Source: Argyresthia goedartella
Taxonomy: Eukaryota > Arthropoda > Insecta > Lepidoptera > Argyresthiidae
Length of the DNA stretch: 64,000 nucleotides
Assembly (NCBI GenBank): GCA_949825045.1
Contig: OX463816.1
Coordinates: forward strand, 18,487,243 to 18,551,242
Direction of reading: 5' to 3'
Part shown: positions 64,000 through 64,000 of the stretch, one piece after another
Layout: every line of letters begins with the position of its first letter
How positions within the stretch are numbered: position 1 is the first letter of the stretch
Made by a program: the position numbers and the translations under genes
The notes under the pieces: generated by a model
Databases searched by the model: none
What the model was told of the DNA's origin: nothing
The model's input: only the letters and a program-made list of their open reading frames with translations

Positions 64000-64000
64000 A

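Larger units (their letters stand above)
61091..64000 (-). mobile_element. Jockey/CR1-like LINE, 3' half, extending beyond the right edge
   Basis: The 3' UTR (61347-61091) ends in aataaagtactttgac, the family tail. ORF2 occupies 61348-63999 with two breaks, and its 5' part and ORF1 lie outside the window. It is the reference copy for the relatives at 20840-22150, 28348-28437, 34100-35464 and 42748-42990. Confidence 0.85.

Overview
The window looks like nuclear DNA of a moth or butterfly (Lepidoptera). One real host gene, an ABCA-type lipid transporter on the + strand, is recognisable. It is broken into short GC-rich exons with clean GT/AG borders that lie in AT-rich introns full of mobile elements. 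The order is inferred from the mix of repeats: a DD37D (maT-type) mariner, a Dong/R4-like non-LTR element, BEL/Pao elements and tRNA-headed SINEs. No species can be named from the sequence alone.

Positions 901-23565 hold the last ten recognisable exons of the ABCA gene: the end of the second membrane domain and the whole second nucleotide-binding domain (Walker A, Q-loop, signature, Walker B, H-loop), finishing at a TAA. Upstream exons lie outside the window. Exon phases join without a break across all ten exons. The intron after exon 2 contains a six-copy, about 112 bp tandem array made from the 3' half of exon 2 plus its splice donor. Next to it is a 3.7 kb unit (4381-8092) with about 200 bp terminal inverted repeats, enclosing a decayed gene with a NYN/PIN-like domain and a cysteine-rich tail. 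A second unit (12823-16027), with about 670 bp inverted arms, encloses a fragment of a related protein. These two units are the most unusual content of the window.

From 23566 to about 34100 lie the 3' flank of the ABCA gene, a hAT-type MITE with an 8-bp target duplication (25115-25392), other TA-flanked inverted-repeat elements, and an end-to-end Ginger/KRBA2-type DNA transposon (28521-31197) with 85-bp TIRs.

From about 34100 to the end the window is a graveyard of retroelements: an internally deleted LINE split by a BEL/Pao element (35465-42747, minus, 5-bp duplication ACAGG); a stack of LINE fragments of at least five types (43000-53016); a second, inverted BEL/Pao copy without a 3' end (53017-58840); a nearly intact maT mariner (59236-60488); and a LINE whose second ORF runs off the right edge (61091-64000). 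Perfect short-loop palindromes recur through the window. At one of them the sister BEL copy shows that the palindrome replaced native sequence, which points to template-switch mutations or, less interestingly, to assembly artefacts.

Exon and element borders were read by eye from splice consensus, frame continuity and comparison between copies inside the window. Family names come from remembered motifs and not from a database search.
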